From Agapetus fuscipes (taxonomy: Eukaryota > Arthropoda > Insecta > Trichoptera > Glossosomatidae): a DNA stretch of 64,000 nucleotides. The stretch is from the NCBI GenBank assembly GCA_951799405.1, contig OX637354.1, forward strand, positions 806,001-870,000, read 5' to 3'. Position 1 is the stretch's first letter. Every line of letters starts with the position of its first letter. Position numbers and translations under genes: made by a program. The notes under the pieces were generated by a model. It ran no database searches. It was not told the DNA's origin and was given only the letters and a program-made list of their open reading frames with translations. Of the stretch, positions 51,120-62,755 are shown in pieces.

Positions 51120-51395
51120 GCTAGTCCGTTCGATAGCTCAGTTGGTAGAGTGCTTGCATTCCATGTCGAGATATCGGGTTCGAATCCCACCGAGGAGGTC
51201 AGATATTTTTCATCGGTGTTTATTTTAAGCTTCAATAAAAAAATACAGGCAAGGCTCTTAGCCCCGTCGGAAGCTGGGAAACCCCCATTTAACTGAAGTG
51301 GTCGGCCCCCTTACCTGTAAAAATAAATAGGTTTCACTCACCACTTCAGGTAAAAAAGAAGTTACACTATATGTGTAGCTTATTAGCGATAGTAG
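51120..51395 (+). repeat. SINE-C
   Basis: A box ATAGCTCAGTTGG and B box GGTTCGAATCC intact, body to TACACTATATGTGTAGC. Confidence 0.8.
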
Positions 51396-51419
51396 CATAG
51401 CAATAATGGAGTCTATAAT

Positions 51420-51655
51420 CTATAATCTAAGTTGCAAGGATATATTCATTTAAAGCTCTCAGATGTATGCCCACAAACAAACACGTGTAGTTCGCGCTTA
51501 CAAATGCTGAATGTGTACTTACAAATAAAATCCAAACCTCAAATGAACATAAGCCCCACAACTTTTGCCGACCTTCCCTGAAACAGGGGTGACATTGGCA
51601 AAGTGAACCATTTTTTACAGTATGGGTGGTCAGCCTCATACCAACCGATAAGTAA
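51420..51655 (-). repeat. A-module A2
   Basis: TATAATCTAAGTTGCAAGG to ACCGATAAGTAAAGGAG. Confidence 0.9.
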
Positions 51656-51726
51656 AGGAGTCAGAACGTTTTTTACACGGATGTTCTAAATTTGTTTTTT
51701 TTTCACTTTTGTAAAAGCCGTGCTTT

Positions 51727-52046
51727 TCCTTTTTTTTGAAGAAATCCTGTGCGGGAGGCTCCCTAGATTCTAGAGACTCAAGAGGTCTATGACACTTGTT
51801 GTAGTGACGCAGAGGTATGCGAGCTTGGTCGTCGGTACAAAACGCCAATACTCAAGCAAGACCCCAGTTGTTGTAAGGCTAGATGGAGCTTTGGTGACCG
51901 GTCATTGGTAAAGGTTTATGAATTTTCCAACCCAGCGAAGTGTAATTTGAAAATACAAATGGTATATTTTTTGTGCTCCGCCGGGATTCGAACCCACATC
52001 CTTCCCATTCAGAGTCTGCAGTGTTGCCAGTGAGCTACGGACCGAT
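51727..52046 (-). repeat. SINE-B with tail type 2
   Basis: GAAATCCTGTGCGGGAGG at the left, GAGCTACGGACCG at the right, intact B box complement. Confidence 0.85.
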
Positions 52047-52216
52047 CAAATATAGACCGGTTTCCTTGTGTTGTTTTATCATTGTTATGTACTTTCCTGT
52101 GATTTTTTATCAGAGTGATGTTTTTTCATGTGATGTGCTCTCATTGTACCTATGTTTTGTCATGTGTCGTTATTGCATGTGTTGTTCTGTCATGTGTCGT
52201 TCTGTCATGTGTCGTT

Positions 52217-52477
52217 ACGTCTAAATCTAATCTAAATCTAAAGTGCAAAGTTATATATCATTTAAGATTCATATTAAACGCATTTCCACAAGCAGACATG
52301 TATAAGTTCACGCTTACACACGTCGCATGTGGACTTACAAGATAAAAACCCAATCTCAAATGAATATTATAAGCCCTGCAACTCTTGCCGACCTTCCCTG
52401 AAACCGGAGTGAAATTTGCAAAGTGAACCATTTTTTACAGTATGGGTGGTCAGCCTCATACCAACCTATAAGTCAAG
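52217..52477 (-). repeat. A-module A1
   Basis: It interrupts the 15-bp array: TCTAATCTAAATCTAAAG tail to CCTATAAGTCAAGC. Confidence 0.85.
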
Positions 52478-52483
52478 CAATTG

Positions 52484-52876
52484 TCATGTGTCATTGTCCA
52501 ATTATCATGTGTCATTGTCAAATTGTCATGTGTCATTGTCAAATATCATGTGTCATTGTCAAATTGTCATGTGTCATTGTCAAATTGTCATGTGTCATGT
52601 GTCATTGTCAAATTGTCATGACGTCTCATTGTCAAATTGTCAAAATTGTTAAAATAAAAAAAAATTGTCATGTGTCATTGACAAATGTCATGTGTCATTA
52701 TCAAATGTCATGTGTCATTGTCAAATTTTCATGTATCATTGTCAAATTGTCATGTGTCATTGTCAAATGTCATGTGTCATTGTCAAATGTCATGTGTCAT
52801 TGTCAAATGTCATGTGTCATTGTCAAATTTTCATGTGTTATTGTCAAATGTCATGTGTCATTGTCAAATGTCATGT
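52484..52876. repeat. Minisatellite, 20/21-bp unit
   Basis: About 18 copies of TGTCATGTGTCATTGTCAAA plus T. Open frames here are repeat artefacts. Confidence 0.95.
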
Positions 52877-52885
52877 CGCTGCCTT

Positions 52886-53123
52886 AGTTCTTGTTTACCG
52901 TATACGCCATTGAGAAAATTTTACATGAGCAATGTTTGCATGTGTACTGGACCAAAGTGTCTTATGAAAACAAGAAATTTATTTAAAAAATATTTTTAAA
53001 AAACTCTCACATTATCGAGTTTTACGGTTTTTCTTAGCTCAGATTGTGTAGAATTTGATTCTTAAGACAACTGCATGAAAAAGTCATATTTGACAAGATT
53101 GGCGTAAACGGTAAACAAGAACT
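52886..53123. mobile_element. MITE-G, reverse copy
   Basis: AGTTCTTGTTTACCGTATAC to TAAACGGTAAACAAGAACT. It is the mirror of 25347-25583 and is also flanked by FB repeats. Confidence 0.75.
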
Positions 53124-53176
53124 GTGGGAGCGATGTGTCATTATGTCATGTGCCGTTTTGTCACTGTGTCGTTCTA

Positions 53177-53849
53177 ACGCAGAACCGAAATTCGCATTAT
53201 ACTTAGTTACAGTCCCCATGCTCTCTAGTCGTTACTCGTGTTTTGCAATATAAAAGTTTTAGTAATCTAAGGCGCAGCTTCCAGCCACATGTCGACTCGC
53301 TGTATTTCATATCTCAGGATTCCTCACACAGCATAATGTTGCTTATAACTTACAAGACCACATAAACTTGTTTAATATAAGCAAACGTTTAATAAAAACA
53401 ACAATATGGAGCGTGTTGCAACAAACTCCAATCAGACAAAAATAAAAAATAAGTGTGATTTCACCCATCAAATGAAAAGTTTGGTTGCATATACGTAAGT
53501 CAGCTAATGTACACATCGATATATAGAACACATTTTTGAATTTAGAATTTATCAGATATTTTCATACTTTCAACATCACTAGTAACAAATACCGTTACCA
53601 TAGTGATTTCATGGGTTTCCATGGTGATATGTACATAGATTGAAGACGGACTAGAGACACGTTGCTTACATAGAAAGTAACAAAAGCATGTTATATGTCG
53701 TAAGCGAGACAGCACTATTAACAATGTATGGTGTCAAAGACGTTGCATCATGGGGATTGGTACTAAATCACATTCATAGCCCCTCCATTGAATATACCTC
53801 CATGAATGTACATGATATATCATTATTATAATGTTATTAATACATGTTT
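53177..53849. other. No recognised feature
   Basis: About 670 bp, mixed composition, several 60-codon frames with no recognisable motif. It is one of the longer repeat-poor stretches. Confidence 0.45.
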
Positions 53850-53884
53850 CTGGCCAGGCAGAATAGGTTTATGTATTGCATTCT

Positions 53885-54400
53885 ATAATCTATAATCTAT
53901 CTATAATCTAAGCTGCAAGGATATTATGTTAACATTTAAGGCTCATTTGAAATGCATGCCTACAGACAGGCACATGTAGGTTCGCGCCTACACATTCTGC
54001 ATGTGTGCATACTATAATCTATAATCTAAGTTGCAAGGATATATTCATTCAAAGCTCTCAGATGTATGCCCACAAACAAACACGTGTAGTTCGCGCTTAC
54101 AAATGCTGATTGTGTACTTACAAATAAAATCCAAACCTCAAATGAACATAAGCCTTGCAACTCTTGCCGACATTCCCTGAAACAGGGGTGACATTGGCAA
54201 AGTGAACCATTTTTTACAGTATGGGTGGTCAGCCTCATACCAACGTATAAGTCAAGGAATACGAGTAATAAATAACATTTAAGTATAAAAAAAAAAAAAA
54301 AAAACAACAACAACAAAATCTTAAAAATAAATCTATACAAATAAAGAAAATCTCACATGGACATAAACCTTGCAACTCCTGCCGCCGTTCCCCGAACTGC
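53885..54400 (-). repeat. A3 module split by an A2 LINE-A end
   Basis: A3 parts at 53885-54012 and 54344-54400 join at TGTGTGCATA / CAAATAAAG. The A2 module (54013-54262) with LINE-A 3' UTR lies between. ATAC at both borders may be the target duplication. Confidence 0.8.
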
Positions 54401-54945
54401 GGCATTCCCTGAACATTCCTCTGCACAAATCTTTTTTTTTTTAATAAAATATTTAAAAAAGTTTTTTAAGATGGTTTGGACACACCCATCGTACACCTTT
54501 TCTTTAAAATGGTTGATCCCCAGATTAACTTTCCGGATTGCCTTTTTGTATCTTTCGAGAAGTTTCCTCTGTTCATATACTGTGAAATAATAATAATATT
54601 CTATCCTGCTGCAGTTTCCAATACCTCGAGTATAAAAGTTTACATTTATACTCAATCAAAGTTTGTGTCACACATATATGGAAACTGAAGGAGCGTCTCT
54701 TGCGGTGAACGCTAACTGTATAAGTTTTCATACATGTTTAATAAAACGATAGTTTTGAGTAAAGACGTAAGGTTTTATCCTAGAAGTACTGGGTGAACTT
54801 TGACATTATTCAGTTTGTAAGGTAGTAGGAAGGAAAAAGATTTTAAAAGAAAGGCAACGAGAGGACTTTCAAAGTCTTGCTTGCAGTCTTTAATACATAT
54901 AGTAACATTTAAGGACGTTAAAAAATATACACATAATAAATAATA
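54401..54945. other. Unassigned
   Basis: A minus 100-aa frame (54655-54353) contains KLLERYKKAIRKVNLG but no family I recognise. An LTR or MITE end was looked for and not found. Confidence 0.35.
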
Positions 54946-54949
54946 ATAA

Positions 54950-55195
54950 TAATCTAAGTTGCAAGGATATATTCATTCAAAGCTCTCAGATGTACGCCCA
55001 CAAACAAACACGTGTAGTTCGCGCTTACAAATGCTGATTATGTGCTTACAAATAAAATCCAAACTCAAATGAATATAAGCCCTGCAACTCTTGCCGACAT
55101 TCCCTGAAACAGGGGTGACATTGGCAAAGTGAACCATTTTTGGACATAGACCTGTATGGGTGGTCAGCCTCATACCAACCTATAAGTCAAGGAAC
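54950..55195 (-). repeat. A-module A2
   Basis: ATCTAAGTTGCAAGGATAT to CCTATAAGTCAAGGAA. Confidence 0.85.
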
Positions 55196-55203
55196 GTTAA
55201 AAC

Positions 55204-55639
55204 ATCGACGGTTAAAAGGCGGTAGGGCATAAGCGGCATAATATAAATTGTTCAGGAGAGCAGTTTAAAGTTTGAGATTGCAGAAAAATGGCATATCTTT
55301 TTTATGATTTATTATATCGTTAAAATCAAAACAGCTCTATAATTAAAAATAATAAAGGTATTTATTTGCTTTCCTATTAATGTGGTTTAACGATGTTTTA
55401 TAATTTTTCATGTCACAAGCGCCTTTAGGACAAAAAAAGGCCAAAAGCTTGTCAGTTACACAAAACCATACTTCGAAAACGCAGTTGTTTGCTTGGGCAT
55501 TAACAACAACAAAAAATCATCGTAGAGCTATGGGAGTTAGCGCATTGGAAAGAGCGGAAAATTTCAAGTAGGATAGCATTCATAACTCATTTTTGACCAA
55601 AATGTCGCTTTTGCCTTACTGCCTTTTCAACGTCGACAT
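55204..55639. mobile_element. MITE-H copy 3, without nested insertions
   Basis: CGACGGTTAAAAGGCGGTAG at the left, CTGCCTTTTCAACGTCG at the right. It serves as the empty site for MITE-I (17.8 kb) and for the A-module (3.66 kb). Confidence 0.8.
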
Positions 55640-56033
55640 ACATACGTATTTAAGAAAATTTCTATAATAATATATATAGAAATTAACAACTCACTCGGTT
55701 TCTTATCCTTATCTATTGTTATTGTTGTACTGGGGTTATTTTTCGATTAAACTGCAATTATTTATTTTAAAAGAATTTATTTTACACGGTTTGATTCACA
55801 ATTTACAACAATTGATAATCTCTACTTATTGTTCTTCACGGCAAAATGCTTGGAGCGACTAATCGCTCTACGCACCATTGCAGTCCCCATATATGGGTAC
55901 AAAAGAGAACTTTCTCGCATATTTCAGATCATTCTTCAATTTCTCGCTCACATCAAAACGCCGTTCTATGCACTACCACCATCATGGACTGCTCCCAGAT
56001 TGTTCTACCCACACGTACATGCGCGTAGGTACT
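55640..56033. other. No recognised feature
   Basis: One short AT hairpin (ATTTCTATAATAATATATAT region at about 55660). The rest is unassigned. Confidence 0.4.
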
Positions 56034-56274
56034 CGGGGCTATTTTTAGACATTTTAGTCGTCGGTTGAGATCACGCTTTGAAAAACTAATGATGCATTTG
56101 TGTGAAGACCTGTCAATCCAAGATGGCTGCAAGCGAAAAGCTTATTTGTTTTCATACAAATATTACAAAATTCAGTAGGTAAGAATGACCGTGGTGATGA
56201 AAGGTTCAGACCGGGCACCATTTGTTTGTCAAAGCGTGGGCTTAACCGACGACTAAAATGTCTAAGAATAGCCC
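56034..56274. mobile_element. MITE-F copy 3 with MITE-E core
   Basis: CGGGGCTATTTTTAGACATT at the left and ATGTCTAAGAATAGCCC at the right; the centre contains GAAGACCTGTCAATCCAAG. Confidence 0.75.
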
Positions 56275-56445
56275 AGTTTGATGTTATAGTTCGCAACGCT
56301 ATCATTGACAAGGAGATTCTAAGAGTAGGTGTGTACCAGTATCCACATAGCATTATATTCACAAAGAGAATGTAAGCCTCTCTGCCTGGACCTTGGGCTG
56401 CCTTCAGGCGTACTTACCATCCTTAGACTGCTCTGAAGGTTGCAT
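56275..56445. other. No recognised feature
   Basis: Nothing recognisable. Confidence 0.4.
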
Positions 56446-56629
56446 GATAGAACAACGCAGTGACAAAACAACACAAAATGAAACATGATATAACGACCAA
56501 TAATATAGCGTCACAGTGGCATAACGACACAGTGACAAAACAACACATAACGACACATGACATAACGACCAATGATATAACGTCACAGTGGCATAACGAC
56601 ACAGTGACAAAACGACTCATGACATAAAG

Positions 56630-56846
56630 CAGGCGCGTGCATAGGGTATAAGCAAATCCATTTGAAAATAAATATTTTCTCCCATTCCTTTAAAAAAACT
56701 CATTTGAAATTGACTGAAGTGCTAACGATGGCTCCAATTGAACTTAAATTTTGAATTTTAAATCTCAATGTCAAGCTTAAATGCGTTTTTTACCATATAT
56801 TGCCTACCTATTAGGCGCATGTGCCTGTTTGGGATGCACGCCCCTG
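56630..56846. mobile_element. hAT-like MITE, 217 bp, 8-bp target duplication
   Basis: Terminal repeats CAGGCGCGTGCATAGGG and (right end, reversed) CAGGGGCGTGCATCCC. Flanks ACATAAAG (56622-56629) and TCATAAAG (56847-56854) match at 7 of 8 positions, as expected for a hAT. Confidence 0.8.
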
Positions 56847-56953
56847 TCATAAAGACACATGATATTAAAACACAGTGACAAAACGATACATGATATAACG
56901 ATACAGTGACAAAACCACCAATGATTTTTAATTCACCAATGAATGATTCTTGG

Positions 56954-57273
56954 ACCGGTCCGTAGTCCGTAGTGGCAACACTTCGGACTCGTAAATGGAA
57001 GGCTGTGGATTCGGATCCCGACGGAGCACAAAAATATACCATTGATATTTCGAATGTGCTCTTCGCTGGGTTGAAAAATTCATAAACCTTTACCAATGAC
57101 CGGTCACCAAAGGTCCATCCAGCCTTACAGCAACTGGGTCTTGCTTGAGTATTGGCGCTTTGTAGCGACGACCAAGCTCGTAGACCTCTGCGGCACTGCA
57201 ACAAGTTTCATAGACCCCTAGAGTCCTTAGAATCTAGGGAGTCTCCCGCACAGGATTTCTTAAAAAAAAAAAA
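56954..57273 (+). repeat. SINE-B with tail type 2 and poly-A
   Basis: Head GGTCCGTAGTCCGTAGTGG, body, CTCTGCGGCACTGCAACAAG, GGGAGTCTCCCGCACAGG and a run of A. Confidence 0.85.
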
Positions 57274-57439
57274 AATGATTTAATGACATATGACAGAACA
57301 TCACTATGACAGTGCATCACGTGACCGAACATCACTATGATAAAACATCACAAAAAAGGACATCACATACCTAAAAAGAACATACCATAAACGGCACAAG
57401 AAAAAACATCACATGGAAAAACATTACAAAACAGAAAAC

Positions 57440-57720
57440 GGCATTACAAAAAAGTGGGATATGAGAAAAATAGACCACTTCCAAAATTTTGGGGGTTCCG
57501 GTAGACCCCCTAAAAATTGTTGCGGCTTTTTGTCTAAAATACCGTATACGGATGGGGGGGGGGATAGACACACAATTTGATAGATGGGTGGCCACGGGTT
57601 TGTATAATTTTTCGTAGACCCCCTCTTACAACTTGTAGACCCCCATTTTTATGCCACGTCAATATAGACCCCCATGGAGTATCCAGGGGTCGATATCAAC
57701 CACTTTGGGAATCACTGATT
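57440..57720. other. Possible hAT-like end
   Basis: AACCACTTTGGGAATCACTG near 57696 looks like a hAT terminal repeat, and TAGACCCCC motifs recur. No matching left end was found. Confidence 0.35.
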
Positions 57721-57724
57721 TATA

Positions 57725-57860
57725 TTATTTGGTAAAGCTCATAAAAAAAAATAACGCCCCCGATTATCATCATAAGATAAAAAAAAACTACCTAAGCTGC
57801 ACATAAAGAGCAACTTCTTACCGCGTTATCCCCGAAGGAGTCGTGTGGACGCAAAATAAA
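57725..57860 (-). repeat. SINE-C 3' fragment with extended tail
   Basis: CGTTATCCCCGAAGGAGTCG and the CGATTATCATCATAAGAT segment also seen at 40.72 kb. Confidence 0.6.
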
Positions 57861-58124
57861 AGTTCATGATGTTTTGCCATGTGATGTTCTGTCATGTGTC
57901 GTTTTGTCACTGTGCCGTTCTAACCTGTCACCCTTATTTGCATCCTTAGACTCTGCTGAATACAGACTCCTCATTATTTGTAAAGAAAATTCACCTGCAG
58001 GTGGTGCTTTATTGTATTATGTAGGAAGTGCACTCTGCTAAGAACGATCTACACATATCAGTGACCTGTGAAATAAAAGAGACATATATCTAAGACATGT
58101 ATTTATTTATTTATTTTACTTTAT

Positions 58125-58213
58125 GACTCCCTAATTTACGTTATTGTGACAATCCCTAGTTCAAACCCCGCCTGCGCCATGTTCTATCGAAAAACTGTGA
58201 CGTTGGTTCAACA
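58125..58213 (+). repeat. SINE-D fragment
   Basis: AGTTCAAACCCCGCCTGCG and GTTGGTTCAACAGATG with an A-run. Confidence 0.6.
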
Positions 58214-58214
58214 G

Positions 58215-58710
58215 ATGTAAAAAAAAACGTAACTACACATACAATGTAAATTCTTTCATACGTTATTCCTAGGTCTCATGTGGCGATTTGGGACTTATTT
58301 ATATTTACGGGTAAGGAAGCCGGCCTCACATCAACCACTTTCAGTTGAAGTGGGGGTTTCCCAGCTCCCGGGGGGGCTGGTTCTCATTTCTTACGAAGGC
58401 TGAGTAAACCTTTGAAATCGAACCCTTGCTCTCGGCATGGAATGCAAGCATTCTACCAATTGAGCTATCGACCTTTTTACGAGCTTGATCGTCGTCGCTA
58501 CAAAATGGCAATTCTCAAGCAAGACCTAGTTGCTGTAAGGCTTGACGGACCTTTGGTGACCGGTCATTGGTAAAGGTATATGAATTTTTCAACCCGGCGG
58601 AGAGCAAATTTGAAAATATAAATGGTTTATTTTTTGTGCTCCGCCAGGAATTGAACCCACAACCTTCCCATTCTCAGGCCGAAGTTTTACCATTAAACTA
58701 CGGACCGGTC
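58215..58710 (-). repeat. SINE-B/C dimer, copy 6
   Basis: Junction TTTTTACGAGCTTGATCGTC; the C head complement CTACCAATTGAGCTATCGAC; the B head ends ACTACGGACCGG. Confidence 0.85.
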
Positions 58711-58799
58711 AATAGAATGTACGAGTAGAATCCACGATTTCAATAAGGTTACGATATATTTAACATTATTAGATACAGTGGACTTTTAATTGAATAATA

Positions 58800-59505
58800 A
58801 TATATCTGTAATCTAAGTTGCAAGGATATATTCATTTAAAGCTCTTAGATGTATGCCCACAAACCAACACGTGTAGTTCGCGCTTTCAAATGCTGAATGC
58901 GTGCTTACAAATAAAATTCAAACCTCAAATGAACATAAGCCCCACAACTTTTGCCGACCTTCCCTGAAACAAGGGTGACATTGGCAAAGTGAACCATTTT
59001 TTACAGTATTGGTGGTCAGCCTCATACCAACCTTTAAGTGAAGGAATACGAATAATAAATTATTAATTTATTTATTTTTATGTATTTATTTATTTTACGG
59101 CATAAGCCTTTTACAAATAAACAAAAAATACATTAAAAGAAAATAAAAGTAAAAACTCTATATAAACTTAAAAATAAGAAAACTATAAAACTACAACAAA
59201 ATCCTAAACTGTAAGCTATATACAAACAATAAAAACTTTAAAATAGCAACTACAACTAAACCAAACCTAAACAAAATTAAAGATTTTTTACAAATAAAAT
59301 ACAACGAATTCAAAACTAGCAACTGGAGGAAACATTTTTTTTCAACAAAGTCCTAAATGAAGCGAGATCCAAATCAAATATGTCAATATCCGACAATTAT
59401 TCAATTTAATTTATTTTTATTTTTTATTTTTAAATTACATTTAAATATAAAAAAAGAACAAAACCTTAAAAAGAAATCTATACAAATAAATTAAATTTGT
59501 ATAAT
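58800..59505 (-). repeat. LINE-A 3' end (A2), interrupted
   Basis: A2 module (58800-59045), then the LINE-A 3' UTR to TAAATTA (59056-59062). It resumes with TAAATTACATTTAAATATAA at 59431, as in the uninterrupted copy at 41.12 kb. Confidence 0.85.
59063..59430 (-). mobile_element. A-rich LINE 3' tail insertion, 7-bp target duplication
   Basis: TAAATTA flanks both sides. The 368-bp insert is A-rich on the plus strand like the 5.2-kb LINE tail and carries no ORF, so family assignment is tentative. Confidence 0.7.
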
Positions 59506-59787
59506 TGGTAATAATTAATATTGGACATGAAACAACATGCCATTGTCATAATTGTCTAATTAAGTTGATTTGGCAAACAGTTGATTATTTGTCTCTGGTG
59601 GAAATAATTGATTTGTAGGACAGTGTTATATGAGCTCTAAACCAGACAACGTGCGGTACGGACTCCAATTATCGACTCTGCTCTCCCAAAACCCCAGAGG
59701 ACAAGCGAATCGGAGTCGGACGCAAAATTGTTAACCCCAAAACACAAAAAGAGACGTACTTCGTGCGGGAAGTGCTTTAATAATATC
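59506..59787. other. No recognised feature
   Basis: Nothing recognisable. Confidence 0.4.
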
Positions 59788-60285
59788 AAGACCGGTCCAT
59801 AGTTCAGTGGTAACACTTCGGACTCTGAATGGGAACGTTTTGGGTTCGATTCCCGGCGGAGCACAAAAAATATACCCTTTATATTTTCAAATTTGCTCTC
59901 CGCTGGGTTTAAAAATTCATAAACCTTTACCAATGACCGGTTACCAAAGGTCCATTCAGCCTTACAGCAACTGGGTCTTGCTTGAGAATTGGCGCTTTGT
60001 GGCGACGACGATCAAGCTCGTAAAAAGGTCGATAGCTCAATTGGTAGAATGCTTGCATTCCATGCCGAGAGCAAAGGTTTGATCTGAAAGGTTTACTTAG
60101 CCTTCACAAGAAATGAGAACCAGCCCCCCCGGGAGCTGGGAAACCCCCACTTCAACTGAAAGTGGTTGGTGTGAGGCCAGCCCCCTTACCTGTAAAAATA
60201 AATAGGTCCCGAAGCGCCACATGCAACCCCTTCGAGGCAACGCAGGCAAGAAGTTACACTTTATGTGTAGCTTAGTTTTCTGAGT
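59788..60285 (+). repeat. SINE-B/C dimer, copy 7
   Basis: B head GGTCCATAGTTCAGTGGTAA, junction AAGCTCGTAAAAAGGTCG, C head GATAGCTCAATTGGTAGAA, body to TACACTTTATGTGTAGC. Confidence 0.85.
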
Positions 60286-60420
60286 AAGCCTTGCCAGTAT
60301 TTTATATTGCTTTGGAAAGACGCATCAAAACGGGAAATCATTTCTGTCACCCTTGGTGGGATTCGAACCCGAGCTTTCGACAACAAATTCAAGCACTCAA
60401 CCGACTGAACTATCGGCCGG
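60286..60420 (-). repeat. SINE-C 5' part
   Basis: The complement has the B box GGTTCGAATCC and a head beginning CCGGCCGATAGTTCAG. Confidence 0.7.
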
Positions 60421-60945
60421 AAAAGCACAAAACAAAATGAAAAATTCCTTCAGTTTCAATAAAATAACCTTTCGAAGGAAAATCTCCTTGTTTCAACATA
60501 ATATTGTATTGCCGATAGGAATTCAGAGTGATTTTTTTTAACATGAATAACGCAACCCAAAAATAAAGTCAAACGTTGTTATCCTCAAACACAGCAAAGA
60601 CATGGCTCATCCCCGGCGTACAGAGAATTTTCAGTACGAAAAATCGACGATCCCTAGACCAGCTATGGTTCAAATGTTCAGTGAAAAGCCTTGTAAGAAT
60701 TTCTGGTTGTTAGTACATATATTACGAGTATATATTTCTTGACGACGAATAAAAAAATCAAATTGTTTGACATTGAGTGCCTTATGAAAATCAAAAAGAA
60801 TCCGATAAAAGTGACGTGGTTTTTTATATGAGACCACAAGATGTCAAAGGGATTTGACTTTTTTATTCGTCGTGGTACAAATAAAGAAGCAGAAAATCAT
60901 TGAGACATGAAATAAATAAATAAAACACATTATATGTATTGATTT
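60421..60945. other. No recognised feature
   Basis: About 520 bp, AT-rich. TTTTTTATTCGTCGT and GACGACGAATAAAAAA (near 60860 and 60743) are inverted copies about 105 bp apart, a possible small foldback. Confidence 0.4.
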
Positions 60946-60947
60946 GT

Positions 60948-61190
60948 TCCTTTGACTTATAGGTTGGTACGAGGCTGACCGCCCATACTGTAAAAAATGG
61001 TTCACTTTGCCAATGTCACCTCTGTTTCAGGGAATGTCGGCAAGAGTTGCAGGGCTTATGTTCATTTGAGATTTGGATTTTATTTGTAAGTACGCAATCA
61101 GCTTTTGTAAGCGCGAACTACACGTGTTTGTTTGTGGGCGTACATCTGAGAGCTTTGAATGAATATATCCTTGCAACTTAGATTATAGAT
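60948..61190 (+). repeat. A-module A2
   Basis: CCTTTGACTTATAGGTTGG to ACTTAGATTATAGATAG. Confidence 0.9.
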
Positions 61191-61325
61191 AGATTTGTTT
61201 GGTGAGCGCTGTTTTTGTGTGTATCAAGCCTCAAGAGCCCTCTGCTAGCTTGGTCGTCGCTGCAGAAAGCGTCAATTTTCAAGCTGGATGGACCTCTGGT
61301 GATTGGTCTTTAGTAAAAATATATA
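61190..61325 (-). repeat. SINE-B tail and body fragment
   Basis: TTTGGTGAGCGCTGTTTTTG to GACCTCTGGTGATTGG. Confidence 0.7.
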
Positions 61326-61329
61326 ATAA

Positions 61330-61682
61330 AAATTTAAGCTGGGTCTCACGGTACACAAAGCGCTGCATGGAGTGGCGCCAGCGTACTTGCAGGAGCTGAT
61401 ACTACCGAGGAGTCTGAGCGAGAGGGGGCTCACTCTGCGATCTGCCGACAGTGCTCTTACATCTGTCAGCACTCAATACAGAAAAAGATGTACAGTTTTC
61501 GGAGACCGCGCTTTCGCCGTTGCGGGACCGTCCACTTGGAACCAGCGGCCTCCTGAAGTGCGCGCCAAGGAAGGGATCGAGAGCTTCAAGAAGGGAATGA
61601 AGACCCATTTCTTCACCGCCGCGTCAAGCCTGAAAGCGCCCTTGCAGTAACAGTAGTCACGAAACGGCGCTATAAAGATCAT
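61330..61682 (+). pseudogene. CR1/L2-like LINE C-terminus
   Basis: The plus frame to 61650 reads VAPAYLQELI, LTLRSADSALTSV, TVFGDRAFAVAGPSTWNQRP and FKKGMKTHFFTAA, matching the C-terminal block of the 13.2-kb CR1. Third positions are GC-rich. The 3' end has CGGCGCTATAAAGATCAT, the mirror of TATATAGCGCC at 30.93 kb. The reverse transcriptase is missing. Confidence 0.75.
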
Positions 61683-61684
61683 CA

Positions 61685-61933
61685 TCTATAATCTATAATC
61701 TAAGTTGCAAGGATATATTCAATTAAAGCTCTCAGATGTATGCCCACAAACCAACAAGTGTAGTTCGCGCTTACAAATGCTGAATGTGTACTTACAAATA
61801 AAATCCAAACCTCAAATGAACATAAGCCCCACAACTTTTGCCGACCTTCCCTGAAACAGGGGTGACATTGGCAAAGTGAACCATTTTTTACAGTATGGGT
61901 GGTCAGCCTCATACCAACCTATAAGTCAAGGAA
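61685..61933 (-). repeat. A-module A2
   Basis: TATAATCTAAGTTGCAAGG to CCTATAAGTCAAGGAAC. Confidence 0.9.
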
Positions 61934-62029
61934 CTCATCATCATAAAATTTACAATATAGCGAGAGAACAAAATATAAAGGATATATTTACAATAGTAAT
62001 AAACGTACTGTCTATAATCTAGTTACAAA

Positions 62030-62755
62030 TCTAAATCTAAATCTAAGTTGCAAAGATATGTATCATTTGAGGTTCATATTAAATGCATTCCCACAAGCAG
62101 ACACGCATAATTAAGCGCTCACACATGCCGCATGTGGACCTACAATATAAAAACCCAATCTCAAATGAACATAAGCCCTGCAACTCTTGCCGACCTTCCC
62201 TGAAACAGGGGCTTCATTGGCAAAGTGAACCATTTTTTACAGTATGGGTGGTCAGCCTCATATCAACCTATAAGTCAAGGAATACAAGCAATAAATTACA
62301 TCCAGTTATACAAACAAATAAACAATAAAAAATCTACAAAACATTTATAAAAATGAAAATTGATTCTTGACCTAAGCCGCCTACATTACAGATCAGCCGC
62401 CATTTTTTTCGGTCCTTACATACTTCTTTTATTTCATTCAGAGTCATAACCTTTTTCATACAAGCTCTCCTTTTATTATGACTCTGGATATCCCATTCAT
62501 TCGCTATTTCGGAAATTTGGTCCATCCATACCTCTCTCGGTCTTCCTCTACCACGACATCCATCTATTCTTGCAACATATACTTTCTTCGTCAGTCTTTT
62601 ATCATTCATTCTCTCCATGCGCCCAAACCATCTTAACAAACTTCTTTCAATCTTTACTTTCACCCATTCTCTTACACCATATTCTTCTCTTCCAAATCAT
62701 TTCTCACCCTATCACTCCGTTTTTTCCCTATCATACTTCTTAGATATACCATAAC
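62030..62755 (-). pseudogene. LINE-A with A1 module, 5'-truncated
   Basis: The A1 module (62030-62281), 3' UTR and the frame 62663-62334 are continuous. The frame reads LLRWFGRMERMNDKRLTKKV, GRGRPREVWMDQI and NKRRACMKKVMTLNEIKEVC. It shows that A1, like A2, is attached to its own LINE-A subfamily. Upstream of about 62690 the frame is broken. Confidence 0.85.

Larger units (their letters stand above)
52060..53176. mobile_element. Foldback-related region with 15-bp and 20/21-bp arrays
   Basis: 15-bp units (GTGTCGTTCTGTCAT) at 52140-52215, an A1 module (52217-52477), a 20/21-bp array (52484-52876), MITE-G (52886-53123), and a right end GTCACTGTGTCGTTCTAAC at 53161-53176, identical to FB1. A clean left terminus was not found. 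Confidence 0.55.
56446..57924. mobile_element. Foldback-like element FB2
   Basis: Left end GATAGAACAACGCAGTGAC and right end GTCACTGTGCCGTTCTAAC match FB1 ends. 15-bp units run inward from both sides (56458-56629, 56855-56940, 57275-57400, 57865-57915). Inside are a hAT-like MITE, a SINE-B and a SINE-C fragment. Confidence 0.65.

Noticed and set aside
52423..52999. ORFs with repeating CHVSLSN-like peptides
   Set aside because: Produced by the 20/21-bp minisatellite.
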